Assembly: GCA_014695255.1 (NCBI GenBank)
Contig: JACJNX010000020.1
Coordinates: 1-64,000 of the forward strand
DNA from: Cyanobacteria bacterium FACHB-63
Lineage (GTDB): Bacteria > Cyanobacteriota > Cyanobacteriia > Leptolyngbyales > Leptolyngbyaceae
Direction: 5' to 3'
DNA length: 64,000 nt
In this document: positions 1 to 8,672 of the stretch, piece by piece
How positions within the stretch are numbered: position 1 is the stretch's first letter
Layout of the letters: the number at the start of each line of letters is the position of its first letter
The notes under the pieces: generated by a model
What the model was told of the DNA's origin: nothing
Seen by the model: only the letters and a program-made list of their open reading frames with translations
Database searches by the model: none
Position numbers and translations under genes: made by a program

Positions 1-114
1 AAAGCCAAGAGTATCTTCCGCACAGGGTTTGATCATCTCAGACAAATCTTGCTCAATCTAGAAAGCCGCAATCAGCAGTATCTACAGGTTCTAAAACTTT
101 TGTCCTGTACTTAG
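1..114 (+). mobile_element. 3' end of an IS4-family-like transposase gene (IS fragment at window edge)
   Basis: Frame 1 of the plus strand is open from the window edge to a TAG at 112-114 and encodes 37 residues containing FRTGFDHLRQILLNL and ending VLKLLSCT. This resembles the C-terminus of cyanobacterial IS4-type DDE transposases, where a stop codon lies almost at the element's end. The adjoining minus-strand formamidase gene loses homology at about 115-118, just past this stop, so the element's right end probably lies there. The catalytic part and left end are outside the window, so it is unclear whether the element is intact. Family assignment is from memory of the C-terminal motif, so moderate confidence. 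Confidence 0.6.
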
Positions 115-535
115 GCCGTGAACTTGTATAAATGCCCTGGAAGTCCCAGATTGCTTTAGCCGCTTTGGGAAAATGGTCGGTTAAGAAACCGCCGCCATTT
201 TCTTTGGCAAAGATGCCTGTAAAACCCCACTCATCCCCTTGTAGCGCTCCAATATCAAGCAAATCCACAACAAGAATATCTCCGGGTTGAGCACCATTCA
301 CCCAAATAGGGCCACTAAGAACGTGAACGACTGTTAGATCAACATCTTCAATATCTTTTGGATCATCATTGTTTTTAATCTGTCCATCTGTCCAATCTTT
401 ACACTCGATCCGAAACACCTCGCCCGGATTCACCGAAACAACTGCTGGAATATCGGGATGCCAGCGATTATGTCCTGGCAATTCCTGCTGATCCATCGGT
501 TTAGTGAGATCGACCTTAAACAACGTCTTCGGCAT
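53..535 (-). pseudogene. fmdA: Formamidase/acetamidase (FmdA family), 3' part lost at an IS junction
   Basis: FmdA enzymes hydrolyse formamide or short amides to ammonia and the acid. The ATG at 533-535 follows an AAGGAGAG ribosome site. The protein starts MPKTLFKVDLTKPM and carries ELPGHNRWHPDIP, FRIECKDWTDGQI and GDEWGFTGIFAKENGGGF, all typical of the family's N-terminal half. Homology stops after about 140 residues at QGIYTSSR; the last 20 residues are read from the complement of the transposase end, then TGA. Full-length members are about 400 residues, so the C-terminal half with part of the active site is missing. Almost certainly inactive. A longer upstream open frame (to 616) has no support. 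Confidence 0.85.
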
Positions 536-978
536 AGTTCTCTCCTTAAAATAGCAGGATGCAGCAATATCTATTTCTGCTTCGCGTATCAACACTGCGG
601 CGGCATAACCACTCAAAACGCCAACTTACTAAACTCAGGCGCGATCGCTTCAAATGGTAAGCAGTCCATAGCGTTAAATCTTAGATATAAAGAACACAAT
701 TATCGATTGAGAGATTGTGTCGGACGAGACAATTTTCCAAAATAGGTCTTCTTGAATGACCCTATCAATCAGCGTACTGCCGGATTGTTCTGATCTTTGA
801 GATCTCAAATCAAAGCGGTTACTACACAAACAGTTGCAACCAATTTTGCTACGCTTGCTGCTGCTTATCCCTATCAGAAAAATTGATTGTGAGTGACTAT
901 CGCTTAGTGGACTGTGATGAACTCGAAACCTTGTGCTATTCCAAATCCGTTGACATGCTGAAACATTCCATCCGATTG
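536..978. other. Intergenic region without a supported gene
   Basis: About 440 bases between the formamidase start and the lipoprotein stop. It holds a HIP1 octamer near 642 and a 14-base palindrome at 796-809 (TTTGAGATCTCAAA). Plus-strand open frames across it look like chance frames. No convincing promoter or RNA seen. Confidence 0.5.
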
Positions 979-1584
979 TTAATCCACTATCTCAAGCTTC
1001 ATAACGTTCCTGCTCCTGCCTAGTCCATCTCGCGATTTACCAACGTTCCTAGATTTGAGCGGGCTAAAAGACTTTGACTCTTGAGCTTCAATTTTTAATG
1101 CTCGATCGCCCACGTAGGATACTCTCACAGTTTGCCCTGCCCGAATCGCCCTTGATGCTTCTCGATAGGTTAAGTCATCCGTTTTCAGCGACCCACTTTC
1201 ACAGCGCAATTGGTATTCTACAGACCGTTGTAACTGAGGCGGGTCATTCTGTTCTTGAGTTTGACGCTGCTGATCCACTTCATCGGCAGTGGGACGAGGA
1301 GGGAGAGCCGCCCATCCGATGCCATTGTCGTCGATCGAAACTGCATTCAGCGGTCTTTCACCATTCAGGTTTGTGATTGTGTTGCTCTGAAAGGACTGCG
1401 ATCGCTGCGCGTTCAATCCACCGCTGGTCTTGCTGGTGTAGTAATTCACTTCCCAGGTTTGAGTTGCGATCGCGATCGCAGTATCACACCGAGTTTGTGG
1501 AATGATCCTATTCTGCTCAGTGCAACTATTGAGCGCGAGAAATACAGCGCTGATTGCGACTTTGTTTAGGATTCGAGGCTTCAT
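979..1584 (-). CDS. Predicted lipoprotein of unknown function
   Basis: A 201-residue protein with an N-terminal hydrophobic stretch (ISAVFLALNSC) ending in a lipobox-like LNSC, so Cys21 is the probable lipidated residue and the protein probably sits on the inner or outer membrane facing the periplasm. The rest is polar, rich in Gln, Ser and Arg, with no domain I recognise. Two further cysteines (RCDTA and RCESG) could form a disulfide. It lies downstream of glnQ but is separated from it by a long hairpin, so it is probably its own unit. Start ATG at 1582-1584. Function unknown. Confidence 0.6.
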   Translation of the reverse strand: MKPRILNKVAISAVFLALNSCTEQNRIIPQTRCDTAIAIATQTWEVNYYTSKTSGGLNAQRSQSFQSNTITNLNGERPLNAVSIDDNGIGWAALPPRPTADEVDQQRQTQEQNDPPQLQRSVEYQLRCESGSLKTDDLTYREASRAIRAGQTVRVSYVGDRALKIEAQESKSFSPLKSRNVGKSRDGLGRSRNVMKLEIVD

Positions 1585-1620
1585 TGTTTCAGAAAGAATA
1601 AGGCAGTTCTACTTGACGAT

Positions 1621-1672
1621 GCCTAACGAATAGAAATCGCGGCTGTAGGGTTGCGATTTCTATTCGTTAGGC
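1621..1672 (-). terminator. Perfect 20-bp hairpin between the ABC transporter operon and the lipoprotein gene
   Basis: Arms 1621-1640 and 1653-1672 are exact reverse complements with a 12-base loop. It lies just beyond the glnQ stop, where a terminator is expected, but no run of T follows on either strand, so it may stabilise the 3' end of the mRNA or be a dispersed repeat instead of a classical intrinsic terminator. Confidence 0.55.
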
Positions 1673-1694
1673 GTTCAGGCATCTGAAGCAATTC

Positions 1695-2471
1695 TTAAAG
1701 CATTTTCTCTAGGAATTGCTTAGCGCGATCGCAGCGAGGATTGCTGAAAAACTCGCGAGGCGGAGCATCTTCAGCAATATAGCCTTCATTCATGAACAAA
1801 ACGCGATTGGCGACCTCCCGCGCAAATCCCATTTCGTGCGTCACCACTGCCATCGTAATGCCCGTGAATGCTAGTTCTCGAATCACTTCTAAAACCTCTT
1901 TCACCATCTCCGGATCAAGTGCAGAGGTCGGCTCATCAAATAGAATTACTTCGGGTTCCATCGCGAGAGCGCGGGCAATTGCAACCCGTTGTTTCTGCCC
2001 GCCTGAAAGTTGAGACGGGTAAACATCGGTTTTTTGACCTAACCCCACTTTTTCCAAGAGGGATCGACCGAGTTCATTCGCTCTCGCCTTCGACATTTTC
2101 TTTACTTTGATCGGGGCATAAGTAACATTGTTCAACACCGTCATGTGCGGAAACAAATGAAAGAGTTGAAACACCATCGCCATCTTTTGCCGAACTTCTA
2201 AAACGTTGGTTTTGGGCGCAGTAATATCTTGATTTTTGAAATAAATTCGACCATTATTCGGACGTTCTAGCAAATTCAGACAGCGTAAAAACGTCGATTT
2301 TCCACAGCCAGACGGACCAAGAATCGCAACCACTTCACCCCGACGAACCTCAGTCGAAATGCCGCGCAATACCTGCAAATCACCAAAGGACTTCACGAGC
2401 GATTCTGTCTGAATCATCGTGTCGCTGCTGGCTTGTGAATTTGTTTCAGAACTTATACTAGGTTTAGTCAC
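1695..2471 (-). CDS. glnQ: Polar amino-acid ABC transporter, ATP-binding subunit
   Basis: The ATPase that powers amino-acid import through the permease encoded immediately upstream. Visible motifs: Walker [10 protein letters not shown] (about residues 52-60), Q-loop region [12 protein letters not shown], signature LSGGQKQR (about 155), Walker B VILFDEP followed by the D-loop SALD, and the switch His in VTHEMGF. At 258 residues it is slightly longer than usual GlnQ because of about 20 Ser/Thr-rich residues at the N-terminus. The start is a GTG at 2469-2471 that overlaps the end of the permease gene by 8 bases, implying coupled translation; an internal ATG at 2415-2417 is the alternative. Family assignment is firm; the exact amino acid is not deducible. 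The symbol denotes the family. Confidence 0.93.
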   Translation of the reverse strand: MTKPSISSETNSQASSDTMIQTESLVKSFGDLQVLRGISTEVRRGEVVAILGPSGCGKSTFLRCLNLLERPNNGRIYFKNQDITAPKTNVLEVRQKMAMVFQLFHLFPHMTVLNNVTYAPIKVKKMSKARANELGRSLLEKVGLGQKTDVYPSQLSGGQKQRVAIARALAMEPEVILFDEPTSALDPEMVKEVLEVIRELAFTGITMAVVTHEMGFAREVANRVLFMNEGYIAEDAPPREFFSNPRCDRAKQFLEKML

Positions 2472-3963
2472 TTTTTCTTAATCTCCGTTCTAGGTTAGAT
2501 GCTGCAACCGTAAGAGCCATCACCAATACGTAGTAAATCAAGCCTGCAAATAGCAAAGGCTCAAAGTAGATATATTTGTTTGCGCCAACAATTTGAGCAC
2601 TGCGAAGTAGTTCTACCACACCTATTGTTGATACTAGCGAGGAATCTTTGAGCAGTGAGATTGTTTCATTCACCAAAGCCGGAAGAATGTTTCTCAAAGC
2701 TTGCGGAAAAATCACATCGAGCAACATCGTCCAGTAAGGCACACCCAACGACATTGCCGCTTCTCGCTGTCCTTTGTCTACTGCTAGAATGCCGCCTCGA
2801 ATCGTTTCAGACATATACGCGCCAGAGTTGAGCGTGAAGGTCAAAACGCCTGCTAACAATGCCGGAATGTTATAGCCAGTTAGCTGAGGAGTTGCGAAAT
2901 AAACCAAAGCAATTTGCAACAATAAGGGTGTGCCCCGGAAAATAGAAGTATAGGCATCTGCCACTGCTGCGAGTGGTTTGATCCCAGAGATTTTGAGCAG
3001 CGATAAAACCGTTCCCCAAATCAGACCGAAGAACACAGAAGTAATCGTAAATAGCAACGTTAAGGGAATGCCTCGGAGAATAAAAGGCAGATCAGGAAGA
3101 ATTCGACCAAAATCGAGATTCAATCCCCCTTTGGGTGCTGCGGGTGCTTGAGCGTCTTCTGCCGCTGCTGCGGTGGTGCTCGCCGAAAACCACTTAGCAG
3201 CAAGCCGATTGACTTCACCCTTGTCTTTCATCTGTTGAAGCACACGGCTGAACGGTTCGACTAGCGGTGAACCTTTGGGGAACGCGATCGCTGATCCCGA
3301 TGGACCTTCCGGCGGAATTGAGGTGAACTGAAGATCTGGATTGGCTGAGATAAACCCTTTAGCGATCGTGTCTTCGATAATTGCCGCATCAATCCGTTGG
3401 GCTTTGAGTTCCTGAATAATTTCCGGGACGCGATTCAGTTGTTTCAGTTGAATCCCGCTGACTTTTTCCGCAATCTTTTTCGCATTGGTTTCCTGAATTG
3501 TGCCGAGTTGCACCCCGACCCGCTTACCGCTCAAGTCTGCTGTCTTGGTGATAGTGCTGCCTTTGGGAGAGACGATCGTATCTTGCGCTTGATAGTAGAT
3601 GACCGAAAAATCGACGTTCTTCTGGCGTTCTGGAGTTGGGGTCATTCCTGCCATCACGAAATCGACGCGATTGGCTTGAAGTGCAGGAATCAAGCCATTG
3701 AAGTCTGATTCTGCAATCTTCAGCTTAAACCGTAATTCTTTCGCGATATAGTTTGCGATATCGACATCAAACCCAACGATCCGCCGATCCCCATCTTTCG
3801 TTTCATAGAATTCATACGGCGGATAGTCGGGAGAAGTCAGCATGGTGAGTTCTTCTTTACCAACGAGCGACTGGGCACCGGATGGCAAGTAAGAAACAAC
3901 GATCGTGCCGATTGCCACCACAACAGCAACTAGCACGGTAAATACCCAAGAGGTTCGTTTCAT
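2464..3963 (-). CDS. Fused substrate-binding protein and permease of an amino-acid ABC transporter
   Basis: One 499-residue chain joins two usual subunits. After a hydrophobic signal or anchor (residues about 8-30) comes a SBP_bac_3 domain (about 37-268) with [33 protein letters not shown] and [12 protein letters not shown]. An Ala/Pro linker follows, then a HisM/GlnP-type permease domain (about 290-495) with several membrane spans and the EAA loop [20 protein letters not shown] that contacts the ATPase. The binding domain is therefore tethered at the periplasmic face. ATG at 3961-3963, only 6 bases after the porin stop, and the glnQ-like gene overlaps its 3' end. Fusions of this type occur widely in bacteria. 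Substrate probably glutamine, glutamate or another polar amino acid. Confidence 0.92.
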   Translation of the reverse strand: MKRTSWVFTVLVAVVVAIGTIVVSYLPSGAQSLVGKEELTMLTSPDYPPYEFYETKDGDRRIVGFDVDIANYIAKELRFKLKIAESDFNGLIPALQANRVDFVMAGMTPTPERQKNVDFSVIYYQAQDTIVSPKGSTITKTADLSGKRVGVQLGTIQETNAKKIAEKVSGIQLKQLNRVPEIIQELKAQRIDAAIIEDTIAKGFISANPDLQFTSIPPEGPSGSAIAFPKGSPLVEPFSRVLQQMKDKGEVNRLAAKWFSASTTAAAAEDAQAPAAPKGGLNLDFGRILPDLPFILRGIPLTLLFTITSVFFGLIWGTVLSLLKISGIKPLAAVADAYTSIFRGTPLLLQIALVYFATPQLTGYNIPALLAGVLTFTLNSGAYMSETIRGGILAVDKGQREAAMSLGVPYWTMLLDVIFPQALRNILPALVNETISLLKDSSLVSTIGVVELLRSAQIVGANKYIYFEPLLFAGLIYYVLVMALTVAASNLERRLRKSD

Positions 3964-3969
3964 AGAAAG

Positions 3970-5595
3970 TTAAAATGTAAACGTTGTCCGAACGACACCC
4001 ACGACCACATCTGGATTTCGAGCATCATGATTGGGTGCTGTCAGCCAGATCACACCGGGAGTAATGGAAATGTTGTCGTTGAGTTGATAGCGATAAAACG
4101 CTTCGATATGAAATCCGGTGTCGCGATCGCGACGCTGTCCACTCGGAAGCCCGATCGCTTGAGCCAGGGCAGGCGTACTGGTTCCCGTAAGTTTGGGCTG
4201 CATCCCAAACACGAGTCCGCCTAAGTTGCCCTTTTTGCCGAGATCCGGAAACGCAAGATTCACTGCAAAATTCCAAATATCTGCATCGCCTTTTGTTCCA
4301 TCGCCTAAACTTCGTGCCTCGGTTAGCCCGACCCATCCCCCTAGTTCAAAGGTCGGTGCCAGTCGATAGGTCAACTGCGCCCCGTAGGAGTTGCCGACTA
4401 CAGGTCCCGCGCCAATAATCTTTGCTGCATTGCTGCCTGCTAAAGTATCGACCCCGTTCCGAACTGAATAAGTATTGAGATACATCAAGCCTAACTTCAG
4501 TGATCCTGATGTCAAAACAAGCTGCGTCCAAGCGCTATAGCCGCCGTTGAAGATGCCGGATCTTTGATCCGGAAAGTTCGGACCCCCGATCGTTGTATCT
4601 TCGCCGTAGTAGCCAAAGTCCCAACTGATTGACGGACTCACCGCGAAGTTTGCTGCGATCCCAGCTCGGTTGCCTACCGGAAAGAAGATTGGATTGATTT
4701 GACCAAAGTTAGACACGGCACCGTTGACTTGATCATTAAACGGCGTGATTGGATCGGTGACGATGCTAGGGTCGATCGTGTTTGCATCAAGGTAAACCGT
4801 TAAGCGCTCGCCTACAGGAAACCGATACTGCAATCGATTTAGCGTAATTTCCCCGTTTTGGGAAACGCTAGTGGCTAAAAATCGAGTTTCATCGGTTGCG
4901 CCTGCGAGTGCAGCACTGGGAAAAGTTGTAGCGGTATCGAGGCGACGGAGATTCGTCGATTGCAGTCGGAGTCGCAAGCGATCGCGCCCAGAGAAACTCG
5001 TATCAAAATCCAATCGCAAGCGATAGCCAAGTGAAGGATTGTTCACCGCTCCTGCATTTTCTCCAAAAGCATCTGCCAGGTAGCTTACGAGTTCTACCCC
5101 TAGCTTGGTGGTCGTGGAAAATTGTTGCCGTTCTAAGGTTGCAGTTCGAGCTTCTAGGGCATCCACTCGTCCACGAACCGTTGCTAGTTCGATCGCAAAC
5201 TCTGATTGCAACTTTTGTAATGTCACCAAATCTTCTTTTTTGACCAAATCCGCTGTTGCGGCTGCAATCAACTCATTGACTCGATTCAAACAAGCATTCA
5301 AGCCTGCTGCAAATTCATAGCGAGTCAGCGCCCGATTGCCGCGATAGGTTCGGTCTCGATAGCCTGCAATACAGCCGTAGCGCTCCACCAAAGATTGCAA
5401 TGCTTGAAATGCCCAATCAGTCGGTCTAACGTCGGAGAGTTGAGAAACAGAGGTAACTTGATCGAGAGCAGTGTCTGAAGCATTCTCTACATCATCAAAC
5501 CGATCAGTTTCAGCATAAGCAGAAGTTTGGACTCCGAATGCGCCACCCAACAAGCCTACCCCTACAGGCAGACTGTACCATAAGTGCTTTATCAT
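3970..5595 (-). CDS. SLH-domain OprB-type outer-membrane porin
   Basis: 541 residues: signal peptide ending near SAYA, an SLH-like domain (about 48-110: LSDVRPTDWAFQALQSL, RYEFAAGLNACLNRV) that binds peptidoglycan-linked polymer, a short coiled coil (about 110-155), and a long C-terminal beta-barrel region ending in aromatic VVRTTFTF, as expected for an outer-membrane strand. This is the standard build of cyanobacterial major porins (OprB or iron-uptake porin class). It is the first gene of a run with the amino-acid ABC transporter (6-base gap), so it may provide the outer-membrane route for the same nutrient. Solute specificity cannot be read from sequence. Confidence 0.9.
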   Translation of the reverse strand: MIKHLWYSLPVGVGLLGGAFGVQTSAYAETDRFDDVENASDTALDQVTSVSQLSDVRPTDWAFQALQSLVERYGCIAGYRDRTYRGNRALTRYEFAAGLNACLNRVNELIAAATADLVKKEDLVTLQKLQSEFAIELATVRGRVDALEARTATLERQQFSTTTKLGVELVSYLADAFGENAGAVNNPSLGYRLRLDFDTSFSGRDRLRLRLQSTNLRRLDTATTFPSAALAGATDETRFLATSVSQNGEITLNRLQYRFPVGERLTVYLDANTIDPSIVTDPITPFNDQVNGAVSNFGQINPIFFPVGNRAGIAANFAVSPSISWDFGYYGEDTTIGGPNFPDQRSGIFNGGYSAWTQLVLTSGSLKLGLMYLNTYSVRNGVDTLAGSNAAKIIGAGPVVGNSYGAQLTYRLAPTFELGGWVGLTEARSLGDGTKGDADIWNFAVNLAFPDLGKKGNLGGLVFGMQPKLTGTSTPALAQAIGLPSGQRRDRDTGFHIEAFYRYQLNDNISITPGVIWLTAPNHDARNPDVVVGVVRTTFTF

Positions 5596-6067
5596 GCTGC
5601 AATCTCACACCCAAGTAGTTTAATTTAGAAAACAATTTCAACAGCTAGTGTCTTAGCGCGATCGCTCCTTACTTACTGCTACTGCCGATGCTTGCTTCCG
5701 TATGTATTAGAGATGACTATGAAACAGCTAGATTCTGAATTACATCTGATAAAAGATAGAGACTTTTCTGTTTGGCGAAATCGCGTTGCTGAGCTTGATA
5801 CCCCGATCAACCATCAAGATAACTGTGACTGATTCTGCTCAAAACAAGCGATCTGCCAACAAAGCTGACAAAGCCTAACACCCAAACGTTACACGGTAGA
5901 TTTTTGGGAGGTTTCATCGATCCGCCCTGCAAATGGTATCGTCAGCTTAACTGGAAATATTCAAAATCAATCACGGTAATCCTTGCTTCAACTGGCAAAC
6001 CAAATTTGGATTCATCATTCGTGAAGATTGAACGAGTGTTTCCATTGGTTTCACTAAGTTGGTTTTA
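5596..6067. other. Intergenic region, probable promoter region of the porin-ABC operon
   Basis: About 470 bases between two minus-strand genes. No open frame with a ribosome site and no strong hairpin. The promoter for the porin operon should lie in the right-hand neighbourhood of 5600-5750, but I cannot pick a convincing -10/-35 pair. Confidence 0.4.
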
Positions 6068-7930
6068 CTAAGATTGACGATAGAGATCGAGCAATTCCGT
6101 CAAATAGTCAAAGCCATCGACTCCAATTTCAGTCACTAAGCGCGATCGCTGATCCTGCAAAAGCTGATTAAACCGCTCTCCGAGTTGTCCCCGCAAAATC
6201 GTTAACAATCCGGCTGCACTCCTCCAATCATTTGTTCCCATTTGCTCAAGCTTGTACATTGCGATCGCCGAGGCAAACACAACTCTCTCATAGTCCTGAC
6301 GCTGATAAAACGCCTCACCAAAGTTCGCTAGACAGAGCGCGTGTAGATAGCCATCGCCTGCATCTGCGGCGGCGTAGCTTGCTTGTTCTAGATACTTTAA
6401 TGCTTGATCAGTGTCATTCAACGTAACATAAGCACTGCCTAAACTGAGGGCACAGAGTGCCTTGCTCTGAAAGTCACCTAACTTTTCGGAGAGCGCTAAT
6501 CCTTGCTCCAGGTAGCCGATCGCGAGTTCATACGCATCCGGATCAGACTCTAGGAGCTGGGCTTGAAACACTTCCGCATAGCCTAAGTTCGCAAGTGCAT
6601 TTGCTTCACCCATGCGATCGCCCGACTGTCGGCTGAGAATTAAAGCTCTTTGACTGTTACTAATCGCTTCTGCATACTGTTTTTGATGCAGACTCACGCG
6701 ACTGAGATGATTGAACGTCGCAATCTCACATTTGCGATCGCCTGCTTCTTGTGCAATCTCTTGGGCTGCAAGGTAAATCTCTTTTGCTACATCCAAGGCT
6801 CCAGAGACACGCTGCGATGACCCAATCAGGGTAAGGATTCTTGCTTTTTCCTGAGTGCCTTCGACCCGCTTTAAAGGTTCACTCAAATAGTTCATCGCTT
6901 CGCGGAACGATGCCCCCGTGAACGACGTATAAATGGTTCCATACAAAGGAAAGTAGGGGCGTTGAGCAAAAATTCTCAAAATTTGAAGCGATACCCGGAG
7001 GGATGCTTCTGAAAAGCGCGATCGATTGATCGAGTTGAGCGACGACGATCGCCCGAAGCCATACGATAACTCCATCCAAATCAAGGCAAAGGTCAGAAAA
7101 ATCGACACGCATAACGAGGTGCCAATCTTAGAACTATAGCTTTGATTTTCTGACCAACTGACCAAACCCCGCTGCAAGGCTTGCACCACGATCACGAACT
7201 CAATCCAATCCGCCAATGTGATTTCGGGTTGAGATTCGACCCATAGACTTGCCGCTTGATTTTGATTGAGTGCCGCAAAAAATGATTTGGGAATATCGCC
7301 GATCGCTTGTTTTGACCACAACTCCCAAGGCTTTGCTCCCCGCGACGACTCCCCAAATCCCAATTGTTCAGGATTGTAAATCCAACTGATGAGATGAGGC
7401 TGTAAATTATTCCAAGACTGAAAACCGCGCAGAATTCCATCGCTCAGCTGCGCGAGTTCCTGTTGAGTTTCAGCATCAGAAATCGGCTGTTGTCTCAGCG
7501 TCACTGCTAATTGTTTGAGTTGATCAGCATTCAAACTATTTGGATGATTCGGATCGCTCAGAGTTAGAAAAATGAGTAATCGATCGGTTTTGTCCGCCTG
7601 ATTTAACTGTCGAACTGCGGTGGCGATCGCGCTTCTATTTTGATTTTCAGACTGCCAGCGTTTCCATTCACCGTCAAGCGTCGAGAGCGCCCGCATTGCC
7701 CGCATTGCTTTAGCTTGCTTGAGTTCATCGCTGCGATCGTTCGCTTGAGTTTGAGTCTGCACAAACCGATCGCGAAACTTCGCTTCAAAAATTTCACCGC
7801 TATCTGGTTCAATTTCCTGCACCAGCATTTGATAAACCTGTTCTTTCGATCGAATGTTGCCTTTCAGCGTCATTTGAACGATTTGTTCAATCAGATTTGT
7901 ATAGCGATCGCCCAGTGCAGAATCAGACAT
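6068..7930 (-). CDS. Membrane-anchored tetratricopeptide repeat protein
   Basis: 620 residues. The N-terminal half is helical and unassigned (starts MSDSALGDRYTNLIEQIVQ). One probable membrane span lies near residues 265-285 (SLCVSIFLTFALIWMEL). From about 335 on there are TPR-like helix pairs, e.g. KARILTLIGSSQRVSGALD, GEANALANLGYAEVFQAQ, SKALCALSLGSAYVTLND and HALCLANFGEAFYQRQD, a scaffold for protein contacts. The ATG at 7928-7930 has no Shine-Dalgarno sequence; instead a perfect 16-bp hairpin ends two bases before it. An in-frame stop at 7961-7963 excludes a longer protein. Partner and role unknown; similar TPR proteins are common in cyanobacteria. Confidence 0.8.
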   Translation of the reverse strand: MSDSALGDRYTNLIEQIVQMTLKGNIRSKEQVYQMLVQEIEPDSGEIFEAKFRDRFVQTQTQANDRSDELKQAKAMRAMRALSTLDGEWKRWQSENQNRSAIATAVRQLNQADKTDRLLIFLTLSDPNHPNSLNADQLKQLAVTLRQQPISDAETQQELAQLSDGILRGFQSWNNLQPHLISWIYNPEQLGFGESSRGAKPWELWSKQAIGDIPKSFFAALNQNQAASLWVESQPEITLADWIEFVIVVQALQRGLVSWSENQSYSSKIGTSLCVSIFLTFALIWMELSYGFGRSSSLNSINRSRFSEASLRVSLQILRIFAQRPYFPLYGTIYTSFTGASFREAMNYLSEPLKRVEGTQEKARILTLIGSSQRVSGALDVAKEIYLAAQEIAQEAGDRKCEIATFNHLSRVSLHQKQYAEAISNSQRALILSRQSGDRMGEANALANLGYAEVFQAQLLESDPDAYELAIGYLEQGLALSEKLGDFQSKALCALSLGSAYVTLNDTDQALKYLEQASYAAADAGDGYLHALCLANFGEAFYQRQDYERVVFASAIAMYKLEQMGTNDWRSAAGLLTILRGQLGERFNQLLQDQRSRLVTEIGVDGFDYLTELLDLYRQS

Positions 7931-7932
7931 AA

Positions 7933-7969
7933 AACTTTTAGAATGAAGGCTTTCTTCATTCTAAAAGTT
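7933..7969 (-). promoter_or_regulatory. Perfect 16-bp hairpin in the leader of the TPR gene
   Basis: Arms 7933-7948 and 7954-7969 are exact reverse complements around a 5-base loop. On the minus strand the stem ends two bases before the TPR start codon, covering the place where a ribosome site should be. It also lies in the divergent region with the outer-membrane protein gene at 8095. It could be a translational control hairpin or a protein-binding operator. Confidence 0.5.
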
Positions 7970-8094
7970 CTGGCAAAAGTCTTTCATCTCCAACTTAAAA
8001 ATCAGCGTATTGCGCTTGTGAAGTGGGTAAATTTGGATATGATGAACAAATAATTTTGGTGCTTCGCTGTTTCTGGTTAATGAGGAATCGATCG

Positions 8095-8616
8095 ATGAGA
8101 AATTTGATGGGATTAATCAATCAAAAGCTGAGCTTAGTTGGAGTGACAGGAATTTGTGCGTGTGCGATCGCCGTTGCAAGTCAGGCTCCAGCTTCAGCCC
8201 AAGCGGCTTATGGGAGCTATGTGGGCATTGGCCCTGGAATTGGGTTGACGAGCGGCGATGACGGGGGAAGCCGTGTATCGGCTGTAGTGGCTGGACGGTA
8301 TAAGTTCCTCAGATCGCCGATCTCACTGCGAGCACAAGCGTTTATTGGCAACGGAGTCGCGATCGTTCCGACAATTTCCTACGACTATGCACTCAATTGG
8401 CAGACTGATGTTTACATTGGCGCAGGTGCTTCGATTCCGCTCGGTGGTGATACGGCTGTAGGAAATCGCACCAGCTTTGCGATTCAGCCGGGAATTGACT
8501 ACGCCCTTCCCAATAGTAATTTAGTCGTGTTTGGCAATGCGGTGATTGCGTTTGATGGCTATCGGGGCGGTGGAGCGGCTGCAACCCTGCAAGGTGGAGT
8601 CGGATTGCGCTTCTAA
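8095..8616 (+). CDS. Secreted, probable outer-membrane beta-barrel protein
   Basis: The ATG at 8095 is preceded by a GAGG ribosome site, so I prefer it to an upstream frame beginning at 8023. The 173-residue product has a signal peptide (LSLVGVTGICACAIAVASQ) with probable cleavage after ASAQA. The mature part alternates polar and hydrophobic residues with many Gly and Tyr (GSYVGIGPGIGLTSG, AGRYKFLRSPISLRAQAF, VYIGAGASIPLGG) and ends in a phenylalanine-terminated strand GGVGLRF, typical of small outer-membrane barrels inserted by the BAM complex. No specific family recognised. Confidence 0.7.
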   Translation: MRNLMGLINQKLSLVGVTGICACAIAVASQAPASAQAAYGSYVGIGPGIGLTSGDDGGSRVSAVVAGRYKFLRSPISLRAQAFIGNGVAIVPTISYDYALNWQTDVYIGAGASIPLGGDTAVGNRTSFAIQPGIDYALPNSNLVVFGNAVIAFDGYRGGGAAATLQGGVGLRF

Positions 8617-8672
8617 GTTGACGCAATGCCGCAACACCCGTAACGATAGAGGGAGTTGCGATCGGATTATTT

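Noticed and set aside
458-745. Plus-strand 95-codon open frame at the formamidase start
   Set aside because: Half of it is the complement of the formamidase N-terminus; the rest has no recognisable features or ribosome site.
889-1023. GTG-started 44-codon plus-strand frame (begins VSDYRLVDCDELETL)
   Set aside because: No ribosome site, no family recognised, and it overlaps the 3' end of the lipoprotein gene on the other strand. Could be a gene remnant, but not supportable.
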